This document shows positions 12,583 to 27,335 of a stretch of 64,000 bases of DNA, piece after piece. How positions within the stretch are numbered: the first letter of the stretch is position 1; each line of letters starts with the position of its first letter. The DNA is from Adiantum capillus-veneris (lineage: Eukaryota; Streptophyta; Polypodiopsida; Polypodiales; Pteridaceae). Made by a program: the position numbers and the translations under genes. The notes under the pieces were generated by a model. The model ran no database searches. It was not told the origin of the DNA and saw only the letters and a program-made list of their open reading frames with translations. The stretch covers positions 2,412,001-2,476,000 of the forward strand of contig CM043963.1 of the NCBI GenBank assembly GCA_014529385.2. The letters run 5' to 3'.

Positions 12583-13572
12583 ATGGCTAAAAACAACAAA
12601 GATGTCTTCAAGATGTTTGTTGCTGAGGACAGGTTAGATGGGGACAATTACCCTATATGGGCATATATGATGCAACACGTTCTTGTGTCAAAGGGCATCT
12701 GGAATATTGTGCAGGGCATTGATGTACGTCCTGGTTCTGAGGATGTAGGCGACGTTGAGGATGTTGCAGGTCTTGCTGCAAGGATTGCTGCTATTAGAGT
12801 TGTTTTGCCTACGTCAAAACAAGCTCGTTGGGATGTAAAGGATGCGTAGGCTCATGCATTGATTGCATTTTCTATGAATCGCACCATTGTTCCTCACATT
12901 CGTTCAGCAAAATCTGCAAAACAGGCTTGAGATGTTTTGGCTGGTCTTTATGCAAGTCGCAATGAGGCTAAAATTGCTTTGCTGTGTAAAGAGCTGAAGT
13001 CAAAGATTATGCATGAGGAAGATGATATGGAAACTTTACTTAATGGTGTCAAGGATATCAATGAGTAATTTATTTCTGCAGGTGAAGTCATTTCAGACAA
13101 TTCCCTTGTGCAGACTGTTCTTGATGCCTTACCAGATTCCTACCAGACTTTTGCTAGTACTTGGAGACTGATGACCCAATGAAATCTTGGAGTTGTCAAG
13201 TTTGATGCATTATGCACATTGCTGTTGCAAGAGTCGCTTTCCAAAAAAAACAGGACTAGGCAGAGTGCAATTGAATAGGCTTTTATTGCTTCTCAAAGAA
13301 AGGGTGGTAATAGCAATGCAGCCACTTCTTATGGTTCTGCTGCAAGTGGCAAAACTTATGTTCCTAATGCTTCTGCTGGCAGCAATCCGTCTGGGAATTC
13401 TGGTGATAAGGGCAAAAAGAAAATGCGTTGCCATTATTGTGAAGCTAATGATCACTTGATCAAGTCGTGTCCTAAGTTGAAGGCAAAAGAGGCTAAGAAG
13501 AACTATGGTGGTTCCACTGCAAATGCTAGTTCCACTACAAATGCAACTGTTGTTGAGTCTTCTGTGAAATGA
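12583..13572 (+). pseudogene. Copia gag (nucleocapsid) domain, decayed
   Basis: It begins MAKNNKDVFKMFVAEDRLDG and continues with the usual Copia UBN2-type region (NYPIWAYMMQHVLVSKGIW). In one frame the reading continues through DALPDSYQTFASTWRL and a CCHC zinc knuckle, CHYCEANDHLIKSC (Cys-x2-Cys-x4-His-x4-Cys), about 290 residues in. In-frame stops occur at 12847 (TAG), 12928 (TGA), 13066 (TAA), near 13180 (TGA), near 13276 (TAG) and 13570 (TGA). It would package element RNA in cytoplasmic particles if intact. Confidence 0.93.
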
Positions 13573-16500
13573 GAGTGTGTAGCTGATGTTGATGCAGAAT
13601 GGGCTTTTAGCGCAGAGTGCACTTACAATCCTATTGTCCATGATGCATGCTTGTCAGTTGCTACAGATTCACATGTGTAGTATTTCAACAGTGGTGCTAC
13701 AAAGCATATTACCTCACATCGTGAATTTTTTTCCTCTCTTGAGTCTATCCCTCATGGGAATTCAGTCACTTGTGCCAACAATGCCTCTTATCCGGTTCAG
13801 GGAGTTGGAAAGATTGTGCCCTGCAAATGGTAGTTCCTTCACACTTGTCGATGCACTTTATGTACCTGGGATCAAGAAGAATCTCTTGTCTGTATCCGCA
13901 CTTGCTAGACTTGGACTTGTAGTCAAATTTGTGGATGATAGATGTACAGTTCCTGATCTCAGTTTTGGTGATGAAGTTGTTGCATCTGGCCTTTTCTGCC
14001 ATGGGCTATATAAGCTCACTTTGTATGACAAGTGTGGACAAAATTTTGCAAATGTTGTTGCAGATTCAAAGGCTATTTTAGATGCAAAACTTTGGCATGC
14101 ACGTTTTGGTCATCAGAATTTTGCCAGTTTGCTGCGTTTGTAGAAATCTGATATGGTTGCTTCTTTGCTGCCTCTTGAAGCGCCTGTCAAACATGTTTGT
14201 GAAGGCCGTATTTTGGGTAAGATGCAGCATTCTAAGTTTCCAAAGGATGGTTCAGTTCGGGCCACATTCAAGTTGCAGCTTGTGCATAGTGATGTTTGTG
14301 GGCCCATGCAAACTCCGTCCTTGGGCAATTACCTTTACTTCATGACTTTCATTGATGATTACTCCAGGCATGCATGGGTATTTCGGCTTAAAGCAAAGTC
14401 CGAAGTCTTTATGTGCTTCAAAAAATTCCTGGCTATGGCTGAAAATGTCTCGAAATGTACTATGGGCACCCTCCGTTCCGATCAAGGGGGGAGTATATGT
14501 CTCATGAGTTTAATGCATTTTTGGCTAGTCGTGGGATAAAACACCAATGTACTGTGCCTTATACACCTCAGCAAAATGGTGTTGCTGAGAGGAAAAATAG
14601 GTCATTTACGGAAATGGCACGATGTATGGTAAAAAGTCAAGCTCTACCGCATTCTTTTTGGCTTGAGGCCATCATGTGTGCCACTTATGTACTTAACAGG
14701 TGTCCTACAAAAGCTTTGCAGTCTATTACTCCATATGAAGCATGGCATGATAGAAAGCCTTCTATCGAGCACATGCGTGTTTTTGGCTGTTTGGCATATG
14801 CTTTGGTGCCACAAACACAGCGCAGAAAATTGGATGATAAGGTTGTCAAATGTATTTTTGTTGGTTATAGTGCTAAAAGCAAAAGTTACATGTTATATCA
14901 TCCACAAACAAAGCGTATTCTGGTTTCACGGGATGTAGTGTTTGTGGAAGATTATGTTCATCCCTTGCTGTTATGTACTAGAGATAGTAATGTAAGCTCA
15001 CAGGACATTTATGACACTTTGTTGCCTCTTTTCAGTGGTGGAAATACGAATGTAATTTCCAATGAGGCAAATGTACCGCCTATGGGGGTTTTTGAAAATG
15101 TTACAGATCAGCCTATTACTGATGGAGATGTACATGATGTACTTGATGAGGAAAGGGCTGAAAATGAGCAGGCTAGAGGTATGCCAAAATGGTTGGTGCA
15201 CACTTTGTGTGATAGTAAATTGGATGCACCTTTGTCGAGTCGTACTCGTTCAGGCTCTCGCCATGCATCTTATGCATCAGATTGTTATGCTTTGGCTGTG
15301 TCTAGCTTACATGATGTTGAGGAGCCTCTATCTTTTGATGAAGCACAGAATTCAGAAAATTAGATGGCTGCCATGCAATCAGAATATGATGCACTTATAG
15401 AAAATGACACATGGACTTTATGTGATTTGCCTCCTGACAAAAAGGCCATTGGTACGAAGTGGGTTTACAAGTTGAATCGCAAGCCAGATGGTGAGATCGA
15501 TCGCCATAAGGCTCGACTTGTTGCAAAGGGTTATGCACAGCAAAAAGGCATAGATTATGAAGAGACGTTTTCTCCCACTTGTCGTATGACTACTGTGCGT
15601 TTTCTACGTGCATTGACATCTCATTTTGGTTGGGATGTACATCAATCAGACATTGTTACTGCTTTCTTGAATGGTGACATATTTGAGGAAGTTTATGTAA
15701 CGCAGCCTCACGGTTTTGTCATAAAAGGACAAGAGGACAAAGTGTGCAGATGTAAGAAGGCTTTGTATGGGTTGAAGCAATCTCCTTGTGCTTGGTATGA
15801 GAAAGCCCACACTGCAAAATCCACCATCCTTCTCTTAAGCTGTAAACTCTTCCTCTTCGTATCCCAAAGCAGAGGTCAAAGCACCTTGGAAGCCTTGTGC
15901 CCTTTGACAATTTCCAAGCCTTCCAACAAAAAGGTATTTTCATAATGCACAAAGGAAAGCAAAGGCGGAGTGGAGAAGTGGGTGACAACGTTCTAAAACA
16001 ATGGTGACTCAAGAGGGTAATTTGGTTAAACGAGGCTTTCGTAAAAGTCCAAAAGAAAGCACATTGTATGTAAAGCATGAGGGTGATGTACTTCTTATTA
16101 TGGTTCTTTATGTCGATGATTTACTAATCACTGGAACAAATGAGAGACATATTACTGAATTTAAGGCTGATTTGAATGCTACTTTCAAGATGAAAGATTT
16201 GGGGTTGTTGCATCATTACTTGGGTATACAGTTTAAGCAGTGTGATGGTGGTATTGCCTTGTACCAGAAAAGTTACATAGAGACATTGCTATGTAAGTTT
16301 GGACTTGAGGATTGCAAACTTATTGCCACTCCCTTGGAAACAGGTTTGAATTTGAGTCTACATGATGCTGGCGATCGTGCTCATGTCACTCTTTATCAAA
16401 CTGTTGTTGGATGCCTCATTTATGTATGCAACACGAGGCCAGATATTCAATTTGCAGTCTCACAGGTCAGCAAATTTATGCATAGCCCAGGGTCTAAGCA

Positions 16501-17065
16501 TTGGCAGGCTGTCAAGAGGATTTTTTGCTACCTTAGTGGCACTTTACATCTTGGCTTGTTTTATCCCAAGGGGGGATCATTGCCGCCAGACTTACATGCC
16601 TTTTCGGACTCAGATTGGGCTGGTTGTTTTGACACGCGAGTGTCCTCAAGTGGTTTTTGTTTTATTCTTGGCAGTTCATGTATATCATGGTTGAGCAAAA
16701 AGAAACCTATTGTGGCCACTTCGAGTTGTGAGGCTGAGTACATGGCAGCCTTCACAGCTACGGTTGAGTGTGTATGGCTCAAACGCCTTATGGCTGATTT
16801 GGGTGTTGGATAGGACACTGCCAACACTATCTACACTGACAGTCAGAGCGCATTGGCAGTTGCAAGAAACCCAGTTTTTCATGCTCGCACAAAGCACATT
16901 GAGGTGCATTACCACTAGGTTAGGGAGAGGCTCTCAGCAGGAGATATCAGCTTGGCTTATGTGCCAACACAGGACAACCTTGCAGATCTTTTCACAAAGG
17001 CATTGTCTCGTGAGAAGCTTGAAGCTTTTCGCAAAGCTTTAAGCTTACTCCCCTTTGTGGACTGA
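13573..17065 (+). pseudogene. Copia pol: protease, integrase, RT, RNase H, decayed
   Basis: Order along the sequence: protease with FNSGATKHI near 13685, where the catalytic Asp of DSG is Asn; pre-integrase LWHARFGHQN; integrase HSDVCGPM, LRSDQGG and QNGVAERKNR (D, D and E positions); reverse transcriptase KWVYKLNRKPDGEIDRHKAR and YVDDLLITG, which is intact; RNase H HAFSDSDWAGC and ATSSCEAEYMA, then TDSQSALAVARNP. The true end is FVD-TGA at 17063. Damage includes a frameshift near 13825, a stop at 14141, a missing base in the G run at 14486, a stop at 15361 where Trp is expected, foreign sequence at 15805-16019, and stops at 16811 and about 16916. The Cys of the integrase zinc site CxxC is Arg (CEGR). 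Confidence 0.95.
15805..16019. other. ~210-bp unrelated insertion in Copia RT
   Basis: The RT reads QSPCAWYEK up to 15804 and resumes LVKRGFRKSPKESTLYVKHE from 16022; Copia RTs have only a few residues between these two points. The sequence between has no RT similarity in any frame. On the minus strand it offers a short open peptide around LEGLEIVKGHKASK. Origin not identified. Confidence 0.7.
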
Positions 17066-17130
17066 TCATGTCCTCAAGGCATGGCACTTCCCTTTACTCA
17101 TGTGCCAGCTCTCGTTCACCGCATCACTCT

Positions 17131-17140
17131 AGGGGGAATT
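17131..17140 (+). promoter_or_regulatory. Copia polypurine tract
   Basis: AGGGGGAATT abuts the 3' LTR start and primes plus-strand synthesis in this class. Confidence 0.85.
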
Positions 17141-17362
17141 TGTTACCACATACATGTGGTAGTGATGTGTGTGAACACACTAGGACCTCCGGGGCATTTT
17201 TCCCTCTTTAGGAGGTTTTTTCCCCCGACCATTGGATATAGGCCCATCACTCTAGGGCTATCTATCTTTCCATTGCATACTAAGTAACACACTCTCTATT
17301 GTGTGCCTTGAGCTTCGTCTTCTCCAAGCTGTGTGCGTTTCTCTGCAACCCTAATTCCAACA
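17141..17362 (+). repeat. Copia 3' LTR
   Basis: 222 bp, TGTTACCA...CCAACA. It contains GATATAGGCCCATCAC at 17235-17250, the uninterrupted equivalent of the MULE target GATATACGCTTATCAC in the 5' LTR. Confidence 0.96.
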
Positions 17363-17367
17363 ATTTA

Positions 17368-18550
17368 GTGTATGGACAATAGTCATTGTCAACTACACTA
17401 TTCCACCATGGCTAGCAACTAAAAATGGCTACTGGATTTATTATGCTAGGTCGGTATAAATTGAAGAATATGGATCTATATATTCATTGCTTCTTTGAAG
17501 TGCTGCAACATATGTGGACAGGGATAGAAGTCGTTAACATAAGGAAACATGTAGGTCAGTGCAATGAATTCATTAGAGCAAATCTAATATAGGCAATGCA
17601 TGATTATCTTGAATATGGAGAAAAAGGAGAGGTATATTAAGTGCCTTCCCCGAGGGATGAATGGATTCTCAATATGGTATGAGTTTTCTTATTGGATAAG
17701 ATTAAATCAACTACTTGCCGGATCCAATGGACATATTCAAGAATGTCAAAAGCTTAGAGTGTGACCATCTCCTAAAAAGAAGGACACACTTGGTACTAGG
17801 TTAGACTTGAGTGTTACTCTCATGTTACAACATGAAAATAACTTTCAATGGATCAAAAAAGCTACCCAAAGTCCCTTGGATTTTGATAGCCATCCAAGAA
17901 TGCAAGGTGAAAGAGATCATGTGATGCATATGAATAATTACATGTGTAATGCACTCACTCAGGGATGCTAGAAAGGACAGCTCTCTGGTCTAAAGTCATA
18001 CTATTGGCCTAAGATGTGTCAAGTTTGTTCCATGTTAACTTATGAATACAATAGTAGGTAGCATGTGCACTCAACATAAGATATTGAACTTGTTTTTTAG
18101 CTTATTTTTCTCATGGTTGTTGAGGGTTATTCGTCCTCAAGCATCTATGCCACAATTTACAAGATTGCAACATTGTTCATTGGATTTTCCAACATTGGAT
18201 CAACATTGCTTCCATACCCTCCACAAAGTAGAAGGATTCCATAGGATGTTTGCATGTTTGAAATAAAATTTCTCGCTTACCATTCAAGGTAGCATCTCCT
18301 TGTACACCTGGTTGACAAGGTGAAAATAGTGGTGATCATACATTCTAGATGGATGTTCTTCCTAAAGCACCTCATGAATACATTACATAAATATGAGCAT
18401 CAAAGGGTACACCTAGAGGGAACCATGGCTGAGGGCTGGCTAGTTTCAAAGTCACTAGTGTACATTGGAGAGTGGCTCTCTAGTTGTAATCATGCAGATA
18501 ACGTGCTTTGGTGACTAGTTTATGAGAAGCGCTTGATTGCAATTTTCATG
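17368..18550 (+). pseudogene. Tnp2-like (CACTA) transposase remnant with DUF4218 piece
   Basis: Short frames recall CACTA (En/Spm) Tnp2 proteins: FIRANLI followed by AMHDYLEYGE resembles the conserved RA-L-TI-DY/FPAYG region, and HSRWMFFLKHLMNTLHKY then HLEGTMAEGW resembles the DUF4218 RWMYPIER...PEGSMAEGY signature. Stops are frequent between them. The last 250 bp (from ~18258) are duplicated at 20552-20850, again directly before an LTR, so this tail may belong to the retroelement's own 3' internal region. Family call is from memory of the motif spacing, not from a search. Confidence 0.55.
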
Positions 18551-18556
18551 GGGTAC

Positions 18557-19249
<693 letters not shown>

Positions 19250-19253
19250 TTTT

Positions 19254-19271
19254 TGGTGCCGCTGCCGGGGA
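19254..19271 (+). promoter_or_regulatory. Primer binding site, tRNA-Asp type
   Basis: TGGTGCCGCTGCCGGGGA matches the complement of the plant tRNA-Asp 3' end with two mismatches. It lies just after the LTR end, as expected for a Ty3/Gypsy-class element. Confidence 0.85.
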
Positions 19272-19850
19272 CTGCCTTGCACTAAGCTTGAGGAGCACTC
19301 AGTGCTACCTCATGAAGCCATTCACTTCTATCATTTCCAGGTTTTTTTGAGTTGTATTAGATCTATTAAGTGGGTGTAATGTGCAGGTTTTAGCAAGTTT
19401 TGTTAGATCTGTTAGTGGATGCAATGTGCAAGTTTTGTTAGATCTGTTAAGCTCTGTAAGGTGCAGGTTTTAGCAGGTAGACAGTGAGCAGGTTGATTAT
19501 TCTCTTAGTATGCAATTTGCTGCGTTAGGTAGTGTGTGTGGAGTGCTAATTAGTGTTAATTAGTTTTGTTAGCTGTAGGTAGCTTAGATAGAGCTACCAA
19601 GTGTAGCTGTGCATGCGCGTGAGGTAGGCTCTGTGCACGTGAGCTTGACGCCCAGGCAACACAACATTATCCATAGAAAGTTTTTTATTGTTAAAAAATT
19701 TTTAAAAAAGTAAAAAAAACGCTTGAAAAATCTGAGACCAAAAAGAAAATTCAAAAACAAAAGGAAAAAATTAAAAATCTTCTTTTAAAAGGAAGGAATT
19801 GGGATCTTCCCTGAAGCCCAAGCCCAGACCCAAGCCTCAGTTCTCAGTCT

Positions 19851-20098
19851 TATGATATAGGATAGACACTACTATATATATAAAGACTACCCCCTTAAGT
19901 GAAGGGAGGGCATTTGAGACAAGTTCTCCACCCGTCCCTTCACACTTACCCCACGGACTTACTCATTTTAGCCTTATGATATAGGATAGACACTACTATA
20001 TATATAAAGACTACCCCCTTAAGCAAAGGGAGGACATTTGAGACAAGTTCTCCACCCTTCCCTTCACACGTACCCCATGGACTTGCTCATTTTAGGCT
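19851..20098 (+). repeat. Two 124-bp direct repeats with TATA-like core in leader
   Basis: Units start at 19851 and 19975. Each begins TATGATATAGGATAGACACT, runs into ACTATATATATAAAGACTAC and ends in the CCCTTCACAC...CATTTTAG block. A near-identical pair occurs at 21264 and 21388. Strong TATATATAAAG boxes make them candidate promoters inside the leader; that role is inferred. Confidence 0.85.
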
Positions 20099-20551
20099 TC
20101 TTCTCGATTAGAAAAATACTATTTTTCAGATTTCGAGGGCTTTAAGTAACGGAATCGGGGATTGTAAAGCACGGCTTGTCCCTCTAACCAAGACGCTCAT
20201 TTTGAGCTATCACATGCCATATTCCGTGGCTTGGTGACGAAAAGGACCAGAAAAACAAAAAATTGAGAGTAAATTTGGGTACACCTTAAAAACTAGGTGA
20301 CTGGCCTTCACTGGCACTCATCCAACACTTCTAGAGTCTTGAGGTCACGTGCACCTACGCTCTGGTTGTGTGCTAGAGGACGATCACATAGAGAGTGTCT
20401 TCGATGTAAACCTCATTTGCAAAGTTTCCCCTTTCCCTCCTCCCCCCTACTTTGGTGCTCCCCCCCTCTCTCTTACCTCTTCTATTTTTGGCAAATCTTT
20501 ATTTATCGCTCGCTAAGTTTTTATCGTTAGTCGTGTTTGGCTATCTTGAAA

Positions 20552-20850
20552 TCAAAATACAATTTCTCGCTTACCATTCAATTTTGCATCTCCTTGTACA
20601 CCTGGTTGACAAGGTGAAAATAGTGGGGATCATACATTCTAGATGGATGTTCTTCCTAAAACACCTCATGAATACATTACATAAATATGTGCATCAAAGG
20701 GTACACCTAGAGGGAACCATGGCTGAGAGCTGGCTAGTTTCAAAGTCACTAGTGTACATTGGAGAGTGGCTCTCTAGTTGTAATCATGCTGATAACGTGC
20801 TTTGGTGACTAGTTTATGAGAAGCTCTTGATTGCAATTTTCATGGGGGGA
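20552..20850 (+). repeat. Second copy of DUF4218-like 3' internal segment
   Basis: Matches 18258-18556 closely (HSRWMFFLKHLMNTLHKY, GTMAESW). It is joined on its left to leader sequence ending near 20550, so most of the internal region has been deleted between leader and 3' end. It ends CATGGGGGGA, a polypurine tract, directly before the next LTR. Confidence 0.8.
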
Positions 20851-21228
20851 TGTTAACCACTTACGGACACCCAATCACCTTTGATGGACGCCTTATCATT
20901 TTATTTGAGTCATGGACCACGGGCTTGTCGGTCCTATAGGTGTGTAGGTGATCGCCGATGAGAGGCGCACCACTTATCTTATTTTTACAAAGAGAGAGCA
21001 TTAAGGCGGCATCGGCGACGATAGGGAGGCGGTTGAGCGCGGGGATGACGGCTCGTTCTTCTTTGCGACACAAGATCCTTCACAAAGAAAATCATTGACG
21101 GGTGAGTGACACACCATTGCCCCTTTGAGCTTACTAAGATAGTTTAGTTGTGTGCTTGCAACCATTTGTGGCTCGCACACTGTGTTTGGTAAGTTCCCAG
21201 TCTCAGAGACGTATGGTAAAAGCGCACA
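20851..21228 (+). repeat. LTR of tandem-array retroelement, copy 2 (deleted)
   Basis: TGTTAACCAC...GCGCACA. It lacks the segment equivalent to 18698-19005, which includes the whole GT tract. The sequence that follows resumes at the equivalent of about 19833, so the primer site is gone. The GTTTGGTAAGTTCCC repeat at the junction points to deletion through short homology. Confidence 0.8.
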
Positions 21229-21263
21229 TGTTTGGTAAGTTCCCAAGCCTCAATTCTCAGTCT

Positions 21264-21511
21264 TATGATATAGGATAGACACTACTATATATATAAAGAC
21301 TACCCCCTTAAGTGAAGGGAGGGCATTTGAGACAAGTTCTCCACCCTTCCCTTCACACTTACCCCATGGACTTACTCATTTTAGCCTTATGATATAGGAT
21401 AGACACTACTAAATATATAAAGACTACCCCCTTAAGTAAAGGGAGGACATTTGAGACAAATTCTCCACCCTTCCCTTCACACTTACCCCATGGACTTGCT
21501 CATTTTAGCCT
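21264..21511 (+). repeat. Second pair of 124-bp TATA-bearing repeats
   Basis: Units at 21264 and 21388, the same as those at 19851 and 19975; the second has AAATATATAAAG at its TATA core. Confidence 0.85.
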
Positions 21512-22092
21512 TCTTCTCGACTAGAAAAATACTATTTTTTTGAATTTCGAGGGCTTTAAGTAACCGAATCAGGGGTTGTAAAGCACGGCTTGTCCCTCTA
21601 ACCAAGACGCTCATTTTGAGCTATCACACGCCATATTCCGTGGCTTGGTAACGAAAAGGACCAGAAAAACAAAAAAAATTGAGAGTAAATTTGGGTTGCA
21701 AAACACCTTAAAAACTAGGTGAGTGGCCTTCACTGGCACTCATCCAACACTTCTAGAGTGTTGAGGTCACGTGCACCTACACTTTGGTATTGTGCTAGAG
21801 GACAATCACATAGAGAGTTTCTCCGTTTACACGGACACCCATTAGTCCTCCACCTTAGGCTCTAGGCCCTCAGTAGGAACCCAAGGTAGTACCACTCAGG
21901 ACCCACATATTGCATCTATAGTGACTCTTCCTCTGACTACGACATCATGGAAGGTTACCCAATGCTCAATCCCGATATTTAAATCCAAGACATGCATGCC
22001 ATGGGCTTGAAAGAGACTTTGAGTAGAGCCACTTTCTCCAAACATGGAGCTAGCGATGTGAATGAAGGGGCTGGGAAGTAAATTCACCATTC

Positions 22093-22797
22093 ATGACCAA
22101 TGTAGACCCCATGCTCCTGGAGAGTGTGCATGTGAATACTCTATTCACTGCACCCCCTGACTCTTCAGGGCTATTTCCCTCCGAGGTTATATTACCTGAT
22201 GGTAGAAGCCTTGCCGAAGTGCAAGAAGTTGAGCGACATATCATTACAGCTAGGGAAAAGGAAATCGAGAGCTTACGCAAGGCAGAGCAATGGAGAGAGA
22301 TAAATGCGAAGGCCCCTATGTCAACACCCATGCTATTCAAGCAATCAAATGCTTCTGAATTAGCAACCACTAATGTTCAACCCATAGAGAACCAGATTGC
22401 ATCTAGTTCAAAGGACACCCCTAGCACCTCAATCCTAGATGGAGTGTTTCTAAATGAAATTTTGGAGTATGAATTACAAACAAAGACTTTAACAAACCTA
22501 TACACATGTCACACCTATCATGTGGGTTGGTTAGGTTTCCTACAAACAACATCGGGTGCTACTAGCGTAGAGGAGCAACAACAAAGAGTTTGTGATGTCC
22601 TCCATAGGGTTATTGAGTTGGAGAGGCAGAACAAAGGGATCCACATGCCTTCAACGGGTCTCAGGAGATTCTTAGATACAAGGAAGGCTAAGCAACCAAA
22701 TTTATCACAAATGGAGACTCCCTCGGTAAGTCTGATGGATCCTCCATATGTTGTTTCGCTAGGGGTCTTATTACAATCTGAGCCCACAACCAAGTGA
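22093..22797 (+). CDS. Retroelement gag N-terminal ORF
   Basis: A 234-residue open frame lying between the leader repeats and the gag core. It contains an acidic/coiled stretch (EVQEVERHIITAREKEI), a Ser/Thr-rich middle and DVLHRVIELERQNKGIHMP. I see no known domain. By position it is the N-terminal part of gag, separated from the next frame by a stop and 55 bases. The ATG at 22093 is the first in frame, but the real start could lie upstream because the region before it is partly open. Confidence 0.5.
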   Translation: MTNVDPMLLESVHVNTLFTAPPDSSGLFPSEVILPDGRSLAEVQEVERHIITAREKEIESLRKAEQWREINAKAPMSTPMLFKQSNASELATTNVQPIENQIASSSKDTPSTSILDGVFLNEILEYELQTKTLTNLYTCHTYHVGWLGFLQTTSGATSVEEQQQRVCDVLHRVIELERQNKGIHMPSTGLRRFLDTRKAKQPNLSQMETPSVSLMDPPYVVSLGVLLQSEPTTK

Positions 22798-22852
22798 TAG
22801 CTTTACATTTCCAAGTTGAGCTCATCTTTCTCTTGGTGACACCACGTCTACC

Positions 22853-24697
22853 ATGCCTCCTCCAGTGATGGGCATGACAAAAAATATTCCATGGACCTCA
22901 TTTATTAGTAAAGCACCCCTACATGGTGGCCCAATTCGTACAACAGTACCTACAAATGTGTATCAATCATATGCATCTATGGTCCCTCGTGCTCATGTAG
23001 CTCCTACCCCTCCAATTGTTCCAACAACTTATGCTCCACGAACACAATATCCAAGCCCTTATTTCAATGAGACCATCCCAGCTAGCGTTAGCATGTCACA
23101 TCCCAGGTCTGCTATGCCCAGGGCTACACCTATGAACTTTGGGCGACCACATGTCACAACATCGTACCCAACTTGGAACCCAAGGGCTTCCTATACACCA
23201 AATCCAATGCCAATCCCCATTTCACATACAGTTTTGAGAGCACATGTCCCCACTATACCTGCTCACTTGGGTGACTTGGAAACATTTTCTCAAGCTATCG
23301 CTTTATCTATTGCTGAAAATATGCGTAACATGCCTGATAGAGAGCCTAGAAGTAAGGCAGTACAAATAGCCAAGCTCACGCAAAAATTTAGTGTGGAGAC
23401 GGGGATGTGAGAATCAAATATTTGAACAAATATTTGATTCCCTAGGAGAACACAATGACCTGCATAAGGGTAATGCTTTAAGCTTGAACTTGAGCGGGAA
23501 GGCTGAGGATTGGTATAGAACCCTAAGGATGGAAGAGAAAACAATTTACCCTACTCTTAGGAGACTGTCCTTGAAAGTGTACATACAAGAGGGAGTGCTT
23601 TCGAGTGTAGCATCTCAGCTCCAAAAAGCTCAAGAGAAAGAGGAATCCGTGAGAGACTTTTTTAGTCGCTTGAAGCATTTGAATTCTTGTTGTAATCCAA
23701 ATGAGTGCTTCAATAATAACCAGCTGCTCAATAGAATCATTAGGGGAGCACGACATGAGGATATCTACGATGGCCTAGTCATTAGAGGAATCACCACTTG
23801 GGAAGCAGTCACCATCAATGCGATCCAATTGGAGGACAATTTAATGGTTCAACAAGAAAGAGTGTCTGCTAAGCCTAAATCTACTAGCTCGCAAGCACCG
23901 AGGCCCAAGCCAATGACCATAAAGCCTATTGCTAAAGAGCCAAAGATATTGGAGATGACTTTAGCAGATCTCACCAAGGCCATTCAAGAAAGTCTTAGAG
24001 ACAATCGTGCTCCACAAAAAAATCATATGTATCCAAGAAGGGAGCAACAATGGTTCTCAGTTTGCTATGGTCCACATAGTACCAGTGAATGCCCTACGTT
24101 TAGAGTAAAATTTAATGGGGATTGCAATGCATGTGGGAGGTATGGTCATCAAGCTAAGGATTGCATAGTATTTAAACGCGCAATGGCCAATAGACCAACC
24201 TAAGCATGGACGTTGGCCCCACCTCTTTAATAACCGTCACAACACATGGTCCCTAGGGCCCAAAATGTTGTTCAAACAACACCATTACCACCTCCAGTGC
24301 TAGGACCGCAACCCCCACATCCAAGAATCACTTCTATGAATCAAGTGGGTTGTGAGTCATCTATTGTTTGTGTGAATGTGAGGATGAGCTAGACCTTAAT
24401 ATTGCTTATGGGATTGATGCACTTGAAGAAAGTCCACAATACTACATGGAGGACTATTGGGGACAAGTCAAACATGTCTATCAAATAGCTACTCTAGTAG
24501 CAAAAGGCCAAAATATCAATTTCATTGCCAAGAGACCACCCCTTCAATGCTATGAGTGTGGGGGTCCACATCGTGTAGCCGAGTGTCCTATTAGACTACA
24601 AAAGAATGCCACACTAATGCAAACCAATCAAGCGAGTACAACTACAATATCGATAATCATGTGTAATCGATGTGGCATAGATCATTTAGTTGCCTAA
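22853..24697 (+). pseudogene. Gypsy-class gag core with zinc knuckles, decayed
   Basis: A Pro-rich N-terminal part (22853-23407) shifts frame at about 23400 into the retrotransposon gag domain: LSLNLSGKAEDWYRTL, EESVRDFFSRLKHLN. Three zinc knuckles are seen: CNACGRYGHQAKDC near 24125, CYECGGPHRVAEC near 24550 and CNRCGIDHLVA-stop-C near 24665. A degenerate one, CYGPHSTSEC near 24066, lacks its first Cys. Stops occur at about 24200 and 24695. No protease, RT or integrase follows before 25.2 kb. A 30-bp inverted repeat lies at the frame break. Confidence 0.8.
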
Positions 24698-27330
<2,633 letters not shown>

Positions 27331-27335
27331 ATATT

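Larger units (their letters stand above)
5438..17362 (+). mobile_element. Ty1/Copia LTR retrotransposon with nested MULE
   Basis: Both LTRs start TGTTACCA and end CCAACA, and the element is flanked by a perfect 5-bp target duplication ATTTA (5433-5437 and 17363-17367). The LTRs are about 227 and 222 bp. The initiator tRNA-Met primer site is 2 bp inside the 5' LTR, and a polypurine tract precedes the 3' LTR. Internal order is gag, protease, integrase, reverse transcriptase, RNase H, which defines Copia. Without the 6.65 kb MULE in its 5' LTR and the 9-bp duplication the element is about 5.27 kb, a usual Copia length. The coding region has many stops and frameshifts, so it is dead. Confidence 0.96.

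Noticed and set aside
14153-14539. Separate small gene upstream of the integrase ORF
   Set aside because: It is the first half of the Copia integrase; a missing base in a G run at 14486 splits the frame.
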